Assembly: GCA_024734555.1 (NCBI GenBank)
Contig: JANPWX010000480.1
Span: forward strand, 3,000,260 to 3,064,259
Source: Trochalopteron elliotii
Taxonomy: Eukaryota > Chordata > Aves > Passeriformes > Leiothrichidae
Direction of reading: 5' to 3'
Length of the DNA: 64,000 nucleotides
Part shown: positions 18,869-30,292 of the stretch, in pieces
How the letters are laid out: the number at the start of each line of letters is the position of its first letter
How positions within the stretch are numbered: position 1 is the first letter of the stretch
Translations under genes and position numbers: made by a program
Notes under the pieces: model-generated
The model's database searches: none
What the model saw: only the letters and a program-made list of their open reading frames with translations
Told to the model about the DNA's origin: nothing

Positions 18869-21800
18869 TCCAAAGTGGGCAGTATCAAGATCCAAAACCA
18901 GACTTTTTTGTCAGGTATGAAAGACTATTTAAACACTGCTGCTATAGCATGTTACTGGTGGTTTGGACAGCAACTGAAAAAAATTAATAATATTCCCATT
19001 GGGATGTTGCTTTGCCCTGTGTTGTTCTGAAGATTAATTTTTGTGCAGTATGGTTTTTGCCATTATGGATCTATAGTCTAATCAGAAAATTATAAAGTTG
19101 TACAATACTAGCAGACAACTAAGCCAATGTTTGCTTTAGGGTGAATGAGTTGTCCCAGCTCCAAGTAGAATCTGTAGATTGGAAATGAGCAGATTTCTTC
19201 TCCTTCTCCCTGAAACTCTACAATCTGCTCTTACTGCCCACTGTCTTGGACTAACAAAGAAGGTCCTTTAGCTCTGTGGTAGTACACTGTCTCAGAAAGC
19301 CCAGCTTTAGTCCTGTAATTGTCTTTTCTCCATAGACTAATTTTGTTATTGTTTATAGCTTCTGAAAACAGGCTTATTGCCAATGTGAAAGCAAAAAGCA
19401 GAACTCTCTCTGTGACAATTTTCATACATCTGGTATAATGATAAATATTTTATATTATTAATAATAAATAGCAGTTTTGTGGAATTGGTTGCCTTTTATG
19501 GGCAATGGTGGGACAGCTGTCTAGCTTGTAGTTTTATAATTTGTCCTACAGGCAATTTTGTGCTTATGGCATGTTGACTTCAGTAGGGAATTCTGCTTAA
19601 AACCTGATCACTCTATTTCCATGAAGGCAGGTGTAGGCATTTGTGTTTCCACTGCCAGACCCCTGGGTTCCTCTATCCCTGGAGAGGCTTTGGAGGAAGA
19701 AATCAGTGGGATTTCCAGGTGTGTCCTGCACGTGAAAGGTGAACTTTCTAGGAACAATTACAATGATCCACAGTGTGAGAGATCTGGAAAGTTACCTGCC
19801 CTCCCCTTGAGAATTGTTTTAATCTCTTCAGAGTACCATGTGACTTTGGCATTAGGAGTAGGATCACAGCTTGGATCAAGGTTAATGAAATTGCAGCAAC
19901 AACTCAAAAGTTTATCCTGAAAAGAAGCCACATCATGCTGATAGTGTGGAAGTCCAAAGACCTCTTTTATGGTTTCCTGATGTGTGCTGGAAGACATGTG
20001 TAACCCCATCAGTGGTCCCTGTGTTTTCGTGGGATTTGCAGTGGGGAAGGAATTTCTGTCTCTATCTGGAGGATACCCTTATTCGTCTAAGGGAATTTAG
20101 AATTCATCTCAGCCCCAGAGAACAGCCCCTGACAGTGAGAAAGGCTGATTCTATTTAGCAGAGCTCTCCAAGTCTTGTGAGCTGAGCTAAGCTGCTGTCT
20201 GGCAGGTGAATTGGAAAGCTTGAAAGCAGTAAGGATCTGGAAGAGTTGCTGGCTTCCCCTAACAAGACCCTGACTGGTAAGCTGGGTTTAATACTTCTAA
20301 CATTAATAGCAAAAATGCTGCAATTTACAGACTAGCTCTGGGACACAAACCAGATACCAGGGATCCAGTAAAGAAAGTCTTAATGCCCAAGGCTATTGGG
20401 CCATTTTTTCACTCTTTCCAATAACCCTGCCTCTCATAAATCTGTTGCTCATTTAAAGCAAAACTTTCTGCTTGCATCAGAAATTACTTCCAGCACTGGA
20501 TATGAAGCGTTCTGCAATATGTTTTTAAGTGAGGGCTGGATTCACTGCTTAAATAAAGAAAGCCAGTTCTCTTCAAACGGATCATTTATTGCTACCTTCG
20601 TGCTGTATATTTATTGTGAGGATATTGTCACATTTCTTTCAGTTTTGAAAATGTAAGTTGGATTTTTCTCTTTCAGGTTGCCATCTGGTGTATTGCGAAC
20701 AGTCTCGGAGAGTAAGAGGCCATCTGTTAATACTTTTTCAGGAAGCTTTTTATAGAGCAGTGAAGTGGCAAATCTCAAAAACACGTTGTAATGACTTACA
20801 AGATCTCGGGTATGTGTACAAGTAAAGGCTGATATTTTATTCCTATCAACAATATAGTTATCAAGCTAGGGAGGAAAGGAAGAGAAGAAAGAGAAGTTGC
20901 ACACAAATGCACATGCATTTTAATGGCTCTATTGCATATATTACTTTTTTCTATTTTTACATGAAATGTAAAGTGAGTTTCTGAAGCTCTGATTCAGTTT
21001 ATGCTCATGTACTTTAGCAAGACTGATTGCCTCTTTGAGAAGCTGTTTCCTTCTTTAACCATTAACAGAGATCAAATTACCCAGGATTTTGCCTAATAAT
21101 ACTAAGAATGTAGCTTGTGTTCCCATAGCACGTGATTTTCCATCTCTAGTGCTTGGGACTCCCAAGATGCTGATATGTCTGTTGCAAGATTCTGCCATGT
21201 AGGAAAGCCTCCAGTTCAGATCTGCCAACAACCTCTGGCTGATATTTGGTGTATTTCTATGGCAAAAGGTTATTTCCACATTCAGCTCCACAAGTAGAGA
21301 GATTTTCAACCCAAATTTTGTATGCCCACTCAGTCACTAATGGTAGCAGTGGAGGACATGAGTGACAGAAGTGTTGCCTGAGTATTCTGGCTGTTGTAGG
21401 AGTAGGTACTGGCTTTACTGAGAACCTCCCTGTGGGCTGGAACTTAAACTAAACCATATAGAAATTAATCATAATATTAACAGAATACTAAAACATAACT
21501 TAACTCAGACCTAAATATAGTAAATGACTTCAATTAAAAATCTACCTCTATTTTAATCCCCATTGAGAAAGGAAATATTTTTCCCATATTGTGATAGGTT
21601 TCTGTACAATAAAGGGATGAATAGCTGCTGTCAAATGCCCTTTTTTCCCACTGGCATGGACTTCCTCCACTATTTTTGTGGCAAGCAGAAGCAAACAGAG
21701 CTATATCATGTACCTGTGCAGTGCTGAGGTTTATCTCAATGTCCCCTGTCAGAGAGGGGACATTGTTGCTTTCAGGATCAGGTGCTTTGAAAGCCCTCAG

Positions 21801-23880
21801 AGAAGCATCAAATGACTGATTGCCTTGTGGGGCTGACATGCAGAGAAAGAAAAGCAAGTGCTGATTGTCTGGGCAGGTGACTAGAGTTCTGCTGCCACAG
21901 GGATAAGGTATTTTTGGGTGCTCAAATGAATCCTTGCTGAATGTTGTGCTCCACTTCCAGCCCTGCATCATCTGAAGTGTCCCAGTCAAGCACATTTTTC
22001 TGTATTTTAATACTGAATTAGTTTTCTGTGTTTTGAGTTCTGCAGTAACAAGATTCTCTAGTGATGCTCTTGGGCATCCCTCTGTGGAACAAGTCCTGCT
22101 TCAATTAAGTGTAATAGTAAGATCTTTTTCTCTTCACTGGTTCCAAATTTGATAGTGAGACATCAAAAGTGTCATCCAGGTGTCACTGATAATAAATGTC
22201 ACTGCTGCTGCATGTCAAGGTCATAAAAACCTGTAGTAAGGGCTGTTCAGGCTGGCATTGTGCTTAAACACTATCATCATTTAAACAAAACTAGGCAGCT
22301 CTAAAAGCAAAGACAGCATGAATATCACCATAAAATTAAGCCCACTAGCCAGTGGTGGGAGAATCTGAAGGCTGTATGTTGGAAGAGTTCTAAAAGCAAT
22401 GCAGGTTGGTTTTTCAGTGCTAAAACCCCTCAGAAATAGAGAAAGAAGTGATCCCAGCTGTGTTCAATATAATGTGAGTCAATTGCGCATAATGGTATTG
22501 AGCAGTGGTTAGAGTATCTTCTAAGAGTTTTATTTAGAAAAAAAGAACTTTTCTTCCAAATCATTTTTAGAAGCATTCTCATTTGTTGAATGAAGAAAAA
22601 TTAATCTTTGCCTTGTCCCTATATTTTTAGTGTAAAAGAAAGATAAAGAATGAAAAATAAAAAATTGGGGAAGGGCTTTTTTGTTGTCAAAAAAGATCCA
22701 GTATCAGCCACAGTTTTTAGTTAAGAAGCATGCTTTGTTTCCCCCCATCTAATACTCACACTATGTTGCTGAATGATTATTAACCCCAGGCAACAGGCAG
22801 TCATAATTTTTTTAACCATATTATTTGAGAATGTTATTAGAATGGCCTTGAATCCAGGGAAGCATTGACAGAAATTAGTTCTGTTCTCTCTATTCTTTCA
22901 TCTCAAAACAAACCTAGGTGGTCTTGACTGGCAGCTGCCCTGGGCTTTAGCATCTCTTTTTTTTTTTTTTTTTTGGTTAAACAAGAGAAGCTGCCAAAAG
23001 GTCTCCTGAGATATCAGGGAAGTTAAGTGCTGGTGTGAGGATGTGCCTGGTGTCCCCCATCCATCCCATGTCTCTTAAGCCAGGTCAGCACAGAGACAAA
23101 AAAGCTCATGGCTGAAAACAGTTCCCCAGAGGTGGAGGCTTGTTCAAGTCCCCTAAAAATTACCTGCTGACAGCTCAGCACTGAGAATTCTGGCTTATTG
23201 GGTCACTGTGGAATGGATTACTACACTCTCTGCAGGTGAGTGGATTGCATTAACAATTAACAGTGCATCCCTGATGAATTTTGAAGTGCCCTGGCCTCTG
23301 GGGTGCTGCATTTTGCCATCAGAACTGAGATGCCACCAAAACATCTGAGTTGCACTGGTGGAATCTGTAGGCCAGGCCTAGGAAGTGTCAAGAGCAGAAC
23401 TTTGCTGTGTTGTTTGTGGTCTGTCTGGTGTTGCTGAGTGTCACATCCACGAGCTGTGGATTTACTGAGGTAATGAAATATGAAGGATTGACTCCAGTCC
23501 TGTTTAGGGTTAAGAGTGTGTAAATCCACTGTTCTTGCAGAGACCAGGGATAATTTAAACACTGCTCACATTCCTGCCTCCACAGTAGGGATGGGTATTT
23601 TGTTTTGAGGATTTTTTCCCTTATCTCAACTGCTGTGCCATTTGGCTATCTGAAGCTTTTGCATGCTTCACAAACACCATCTGTTACAACCCAAGACACA
23701 AAGACTGCAAGTGATTAGTAATATAAGGCAATGTTGCAGCTGTATGTGGTGTGGAAAAATGATAGAACCAGAACTTTCTCTGTAAGCCTGACATGCTGAA
23801 TAGTGTGTTTGTGATTTGTCTAAGCTTTTGCATTCGTCAAGTATAGATTAACTTTCTGCTGCTCTGGAGACATGACAGAA

Positions 23881-23985
23881 TAAAAAACAAAACATTCCCT
23901 CCTGTCCAAAAAATCCCAACCAATATAAAAAAAAAACCCAACCCAAAACAAAACAAGAAACCCTAATAAAACCAAAACAAAGCCC
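23881..23985. repeat. A-rich (AAAAC/AACCC) low-complexity tract
   Basis: About 100 bp composed almost entirely of A and C on the + strand, including an A-run at 23927-23936 and AACCCAACCCAAAAC text. Confidence 0.85.
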
Positions 23986-24909
23986 CAGGAGTTCCATTTA
24001 GAAAATATTCTTGGAGTAGGTACAGCATCCAGGATAGAGGGAGTGCCTAGCAGGGAAATGTTTCCAACTGCCACATGATAATATTGTATTAGATGAATCT
24101 TTTCTGGATTGAAATAGCCTATATATCCTGATCAATGCCCTTTTAAAGTCATAAAACACTTAAAATACACATATAATAGAGACAATTCAGCTATTCTGGC
24201 CGTGGACAGATTGCAATAAATACCAATACACTCCTTCTTGCATTGTCATTCAATACATGTTCATGGCACTGGTTCTCAAGCTCTGGTATTGGTTTTTCTC
24301 TTTGTTTTATCCTCCAGCCTTGATTGTAGTAATGAAGAAGTGCTTATGCTGAGGGGTACCAAATTACAGGGGAATACCCTGTGTGCTCATGGATGAACAT
24401 GAGAGGAAACAGGAGAGGAAAGCAAGGCTTAAATTTGGCTGCCTGCAGGATAACTGTGTTACTGTGTGATAATCGAGGGCGTGGGCCAACTACAGAGACA
24501 GAAACTCTGAACTGGTGAGGTGAGTCCCTTTTTAATGTTAAATAAACTGTTCAAATCAATGATGGTAACCGTTGTGTTATTGCTAATTGTGTTATCTTCC
24601 TCCCCATCACTAAGATATGTAAATGTCCTTGCCTTGCCATCTCTAGGCATTTGGAAATATGAGGACAAAGTTTGAATCATCTTTATATTTCCTCTCTCTG
24701 CACTCAGATCCTTATCCTATTCTCAAATCACACAGTGCTTGTTTTGAAAACAAAAAAGAGTTTTAATTCTAAAAACCTCTTTCATTTCTGTTAGACTAAT
24801 AGCTCAAATTTGGAAGAAGGTAGGTCTGTGTTTTTTTGCTTATGCAAACTGTTTTCTCTATATAAGAAGTGCACTATTGTCCTTAAACTTGTATTTTTTA
24901 AAAAATACC

Positions 24910-25168
24910 TCTTGTCCTGGAAGAGAGGGCAAGAAGTAACACCCTTAAACTGAGGCTAAAACTTCAAGCTAGATATTAAGGAAAAAACCCCCAAACCCTC
25001 ACTGATGGAAAGGACAGTGAAAAGGGGAGAGACTCCCAGGGAAATTGTGATGTCTGCATCACTGGAGACCTTTAAGAGCAAATACCATATTTACAGTTCA
25101 TCTCACCATGAATAGAAAGATGAACTAAATGGCCTTCTGGGGTGTCTTCCAGCACTATGATTTTGAAA
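24910..25168 (+). mobile_element. Old CR1-type LINE 3' end
   Basis: From AAGCTAGATATTAAGGAAAA through CATCACTGGAGACCTTTAAG to the end GATGAACTAAATGGCCTTCT and CTTCCAGCACTATGATTTT, the segment follows the familiar CR1 3' UTR order. That order is a 'ttagatattaggaa' block, a 'catcactggagatttttaag' block, an 'actagatgacct' block and the terminal 'ttccagtcctatgattct'. It is diverged and has small indels. Confidence 0.75.
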
Positions 25169-27359
25169 GCCTGTGACCCAAGAGGCCTTTCCCAGTGCTG
25201 TGCTGTCTGTGAGGAAGGTCAGGATAATCAGGAGACTCCTGGCTCCTGGGTGCAATCCTGAGCAGGCTCCTGGGGGCTTTAGTGTGTGCAGGAAAAGCTT
25301 AATGCCCCCCAGGGGACCCTGATACAGGGCTGGCTGAGCAGGGAGGTGGGAAAAGCTCAAGAAGGAGCAAATCTTAATTCTGTTTCTCTGGAGCTGTGGC
25401 AGCAGGAAAGCAGCAGTGTCAGAGCAGTGGAGTCTTGCCTGTGTCATGTTGTGCCTTGCTAAAATACAGGTGGTGATGCTCTGATGGAGGAAAATAAACT
25501 CACTTGTGCCTTTCCCTGGAGCGTGGACTGGATATGGTGCTTGCCTTGTGAAAAAATAAACCTTTTCTTATTTCTTGAGCATGTCTTAAAGCCCACTGAG
25601 TTGTGCTGTGGCTGGCTGGGGGTTTGCAGATCAGCACCCAGGGGTCATCGTGCTGGGGGAAGGCAATGAGACTTCTCCACCTGGAGAGCCAGGAGTGTCC
25701 TTGGGAAAGGAAAGTGTCTTTGCCACAGGAGGTGCTGATGCCAGTGCTGTGGCCTGCCTGTTATCCTGGGCTGGATTGCAGTGCAGGGAGATGGCATTTT
25801 CATCACAGGAAATCTAGAAAGTCTATTCTGGTGCTTTGATAACTGAAATTTAAATAACTGCAGCATATTCCAGAGCACTGAGCAAGCATGTGTTTTTGCC
25901 CTGCCAGTTGCCCTTTGCTGTGTATTATGAAGTGTAAGACAGCAGGATTGTGAGTGGCTGTGATTTAAGTGACTAAATTTACTCTAGATTAAATGTTTGC
26001 CTTTCATGTTTGATTTCTCATTAACTGAGAATTTACAAAGTCAAGTACACAGTCCTATTCTTATTTGTAAACTTGCAGCTTTCTCTTTTAATGCCTGATA
26101 ATAAGTTCTCCCCTCTGGTTGTTTAATGTATCACTTGTGATTCCATTTTGACAAATCTCTCAGCAGTTCAGAAAACTCTTTGTTATAAGGAAATAAATAT
26201 CCTGCTGACTCAATGGGAAAGAAATGCTTTTTGTCCTTTGAAAAATGTTGCAGCCCTGTAGATTGGTCAGTGTTACTTATCTGAATAGTGCTATTGTAGA
26301 GAGGAAAAGGGCTCTTTATGGGCCAAAGAGCATTCGAGGGTACTGGAGTATGTAGGGCAAGGTTATCAAGGCTTTTCTTTGGTAAATGTCTATTTTTGCT
26401 CTGAAAGATCATTTTACATGTGGCATTTGTCTCTGTTAAATACATTGCCTTTATTATTGCAGTAGCTTTTCTTTTTTAATTACAAAATGCTGACAAGATG
26501 TTTTGCAGTGACATATTATAACTACATTAACCAGGTGCATTAGGATCTGTGTGCATGGCAATTGATGCTTTCTCTTTGTCACTTACATAATGAACCTTCT
26601 GCCTGCACAGAATAAAATATTTATCTGGAATGCAGGCTAAAGCAAATGCTGAAGACTGGAGAAGGAAAAAAAAAAACCAGGCTGCCTGCAGTGAATAATT
26701 GTTATAATCTCATTGTCCTTTGCAAAGTTGTTAATTAAGGCCTTTACTAAGCAGACTGTGCTTGCAGGAGTCCCACAGAAGTCAAGTTGTTGTGCTCTTG
26801 TGCATCTGTCAGCTCACAGTGGTTTGGATGTGCTCAAAGCAAAGCTCCCCAAATTTCATCCTCAGAGAGGTTCTGTGTGTTGGGGGGTGTCTTGTTCTCC
26901 CCTCTCTCTTCTCCCCTTCACTTCTTTCTTGGAAATAAGATAGAAAATAACACCTGAAGGAGGATGGTAAACTAATGCATAGAGCTTGGGCATCTCCATC
27001 ATCAACATTGGCATGTAAACCTGCTAGGCATGTGGGGTTGTTGGTTTATTTGCAGGTGCTCTCTGGAGTTTTCTCTGCGAGGAGAAACTGGTATAAATTG
27101 TGTGTACTCTGCCTAGTCTAGCTCCAAATTCTTTTTTGTTATTTAGTATTTCTATTTCTATAGCAACTAGAAGATCCACTTAGGGATTTTGACCATTCCT
27201 GGTAGGCAGCAGTGTAAATTGTATAAGGAAACAATATTTTAGGTGAAGAGATCTGAGCAAAAACATGATCTATTGTTGTCATATTTTTTTGTAGGTATTA
27301 ACGGAAAAGAAAATTTTTGAAAACCAGAATGAATTAATTTTTAGGTTGTTTCCTGTGTG

Positions 27360-28660
27360 AGGGGACAACGTGGAAGGAAGAAAAGAAAGCAAAAAAAAAA
27401 AAGGGCCTGATTTTAAAAAGCAGCAAATGGAGAAGTTTGGTGCCAAGGGCTGATTGGAGGCAAGAACTGACATCTTGGGAGCAGATGAGAGGAAATGGGA
27501 TGTGTCTGTAAATCATGAACAGCCTCAAAACTCAAGGCAAGCAATTCATAAATAATAGAGAAGGGAGAGCCGAAGGAGGAAGGGGAAAGCCAGCAAGATT
27601 TGAACTCAAAAACTCAAGAAAAGGTATTTGCAACACGATTTGGGAGGGAATGGTACTGGGGAACAATCACATAGGGAGGCCAGAGAGAAGAATGTTGATG
27701 TGACAGTGGGATTGACTGATTCCTGTGTGGAAAAGCAGGGAAAAACCCCCAGAATTATGTAGTGAGAATCAGCAAAAGAAGACTGAGTAGGGATGAAGCA
27801 GGTGGAGAATCAAGCAGAATCACTGTGGAGATTTTCTGAGCAGGGACAAACTGGATGTGGGAATGCTGAGTGAAAGGAGACACAGAGGAAAACAGGAAAT
27901 GAGATGAGGATTAGAACAATTCCTGGAAAACTAAAAGCTGGCAGAAGCAAAGTAATTTCTGTTTCATGGGAAAAGAAAAGGAAGGAGGAAGAAGACAGAG
28001 TAAGACATTCAAATGTCTAAAAATCTGGTGTCCTTTCTTTTTCTTGGTAGGAAGTTGGCAAAAGCCTGTATGGATAAAAAAATAAATTGTGGAGGTGGAT
28101 TTTTTTTTAATCAGAAAAGCAGACTTTTTTTCAGACATGCCAGAGAAACTGATGGAGCAGGTAATTCTGGTCTCCACGATCCTACTGGAGCTGCTTTGTT
28201 TTGTGAACTGAGCTGATGTGGTGTAAATGGAGGAAATCTGGGATGAAAGCCTGGTTAAATGAGGACTTTTTAAGTGAGAACGAGTGAGAGGGATCTTATA
28301 TATGCAAAGGAAGGCAGTGAGGTGGAGGCTGAAAGCAAACAAAAGTTTTTTCCTTTGTACTGGACACGAGAAGCAGTTGAATTGTGGAAAAGCTGACAGT
28401 CATGAAGTGGGATAGAGATGGAGAAAGTGCAAATAAAGACATTGTAGAACAAGGGCTCTGCTCCAGGAGGGCCAAGCCAGCCCTGCAGGTGTGAGACCAA
28501 GGAGATGGTGGCAATAAGCACAGACAGCTCATTGGGACTGAAGTTATCCTTGAGTTAAGCTTAAGGAAAGCCAAGAGCCAGCAGCAGAGGAAGGTAGATG
28601 ATAAAGCTGGATTTAAGGTAGCCAACAGCAACACTGAGGAGGAGATGGCAGGACTCCCTG
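27360..28660 (+). other. 1.3-kb purine-rich (A+G) strand-asymmetric block
   Basis: Line after line of this stretch is dominated by A and G on the + strand (for example GAAGGAGGAAGGGGAAAGCC at 27570-27589). It has no matching pyrimidine block and no long open frame. It may be a decayed retroelement or simply compositional skew. Confidence 0.5.
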
Positions 28661-29556
28661 TTTACTAAAATTAAGTACCTCTTTGCTGCTTAATTAATCA
28701 ATTGTTTTAAGTTGGAACACGTATTTCCTAGTTTTTGGCAGTGTCTGTAAAAGCAGGATTTTTTTACAAAAATCAATAAATACGTGTAATTGAAAACAAG
28801 CTCGCAGTCACTAACCTAGACAGCTGTTTGGTGTTTATTTGGTGAACACAGGGATGGATCTGGAGGGGTAACCCCAGTGGAGGGAAGGTGGTTTTGGAGC
28901 TGCAGGGCCCCTCCATGCCCTGCCTGGCTGCTGAGCAGCACCAGAGCATCACCAGCACAGCGAAGGGGGAGTTTCTCCATCCCAGCCCGCTGCCCCAGCC
29001 TTGCTGATCCAGCAGCTTGGATTTTCCCCCTCATTTCTCCTGGCTCTCCAAAGGAAACGAGTGCCTGCAGGGGAAACCGAGCTTCCACCGGCAGAGGTTG
29101 CTGCTGTTCTCTTCACCTCCTCCTTTTCTCAAGCTGGTAACCTGTCATGTCAAGCGTTTAGCTGAAAGCAGTGGGAATTGTGAAGGTTTAATGTTTCCCA
29201 GACTGTAGTCTGCCACATTAACAAATCTTTCACTTTTCAGAAGATGATAGTGTCAATCACCGTGACAGCCTGAAAGACACCATTCATTGTTAATTAATTA
29301 TTAGCTGTCAACTCAAAGACTTTGTTGAACTAAGAACATTCAGGCAGATTGTGGATTTCCTCTTTTTTAAACTTTATGTTTAAAGGACACTAAATACCCT
29401 TAATTATCAAAGTAAGCTGAAATCCTTTCATGCCGCTTTCTTCTGCAGGTGACTGCTTCAGGTACAATATTAATTATAAATAGAATGAAGATTTTGTAGC
29501 TTCTTATTGCTGATTTATGTTTTCATAATGGGTGAACTAAGAGGAAATAGGTTGCC

Positions 29557-29591
29557 TTTTTTTTTTTTTTTTGTTTGTTTTTTTTTGTTTT
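29557..29591 (+). repeat. T-rich tract
   Basis: A poly-T run followed by GTTTGTTTTTTTTGTTTTGG. Low-complexity sequence. Confidence 0.9.
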
Positions 29592-30070
29592 GGCAGCAGC
29601 CTGTGATCCCTGGGCTGCCTCTGAATTTTGGTGTTTGGAGGAAACAAACAAAAGAAAAGGAAACTTGTTTCTTGAGAGGGTCTGAGTGGGGACTTTGACT
29701 TTTTGTCTGACTCCACCACAGAAATCCTCAGATTTGAGTCATAGCAATATTTCAGTTTCACTTTCTGGACCAAGAAATTGAGGATATCTTTCTCACTGGG
29801 CTTCCTGCAGGCAGGAATGAACCCTGATGACTTTTTTTCCTATGCAGTGATGTGATTTCCCAGCAGCTCTGGGCATGCCCAGCCATCCCTGCAGAGCTGT
29901 CTGCTGTGGGAGCCCTGCAGTGAAATGTGAGGATGATGATGAGGGCTCTGCTCTGGCTGAGGGCCACAGGAGTGCCCAGCCCAGGAAAGCAGCTGGGGCA
30001 CAGAAATGCTTCCAGAATGTGCCTGCAACTTTGAAAACACTGCCCAAGCCTCTCTCCATCTGGGCCTGCC

Positions 30071-30163
30071 AAATGCAGAAGGATACAATAATACTTACCT
30101 ACCTCACAGGAGTGCTCTGAGGCTTAATTAATGCGTAGGGTAAAATGCTTTGAGATCCTCAGG
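30071..30163 (+). mobile_element. Ancient amniote MIR/L3-type repeat tail, left part
   Basis: AATAATACTTACCTACCTCA, then CAGGAGTGCTCTGAGGCTTA, then ATGCTTTGAGATCCTCAGG match the remembered consensus of the MIR/L3-type 3' tail (ataatacttacctacctcaca... and ...ctttgagatcctcgg). The expected continuation appears 77 bp later, at 30241. Confidence 0.6.
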
Positions 30164-30240
30164 TCATAATGATACTTAGCACTTTATATCTTCAAAGCCC
30201 CATACCCAATGCGAAGGAACTAATCCCAAACTAATTAGGC
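30164..30240 (-). mobile_element. Inserted opposite-orientation L3/MIR-like fragment
   Basis: ATACTTAGCACTTTATATCT followed by TCAAAGCC and later AACTAAT resembles the reverse-orientation form of the same class of tail (cacttatatag...cttcaaagcgcttta...attaactaatta). It separates the two halves of the surrounding element. Confidence 0.4.
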
Positions 30241-30292
30241 AAAAGGCACTATAAAAGTGCCAAGTGTTGTTATTTGCCTTAAAGTATTATTA
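30241..30292 (+). mobile_element. Ancient amniote MIR/L3-type repeat tail, right part
   Basis: AAAAGGCACTATAAAAGTGC then CAAGTGTTGTTATTTG is the expected distal end (aaaggcgctataaaagtgcaaagtattatt) of the element whose left part stops at 30163. Confidence 0.55.

Larger units (their letters stand above)
14177..24909. other. Intergenic, no gene found
   Basis: More than 10 kb with no recognisable coding exon. It holds a pyrimidine tract at 14378-14425, T-runs near 16268-16292 and 22958-22975, a local repeat of a CAnAGTGATA-type motif at 18793-18868, and an A-rich (AAAAC)-like stretch at 23881-23985. The longest open frame (21534-21995, - strand, 153 codons) has no domain and is consistent with chance. 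Confidence 0.65.
25169..30069. other. Intergenic, no gene found; includes a purine-rich block
   Basis: No coding exon recognised. Sequence at 27360-28660 is unusually A/G-rich on the + strand. A GC-richer island-like patch lies at about 28850-29120. A T-rich tract lies at 29557-29591. Confidence 0.65.

Noticed and set aside
20684..20725. Acceptor plus donor around a short segment after TTTCTCTTTCAG
   Set aside because: About 37 nt with no coding continuity or neighbouring exons. It is weaker than the candidate at 50865.
21534..21995. 153-codon open frame on the - strand
   Set aside because: No domain or conserved motif; low-evidence chance frame.
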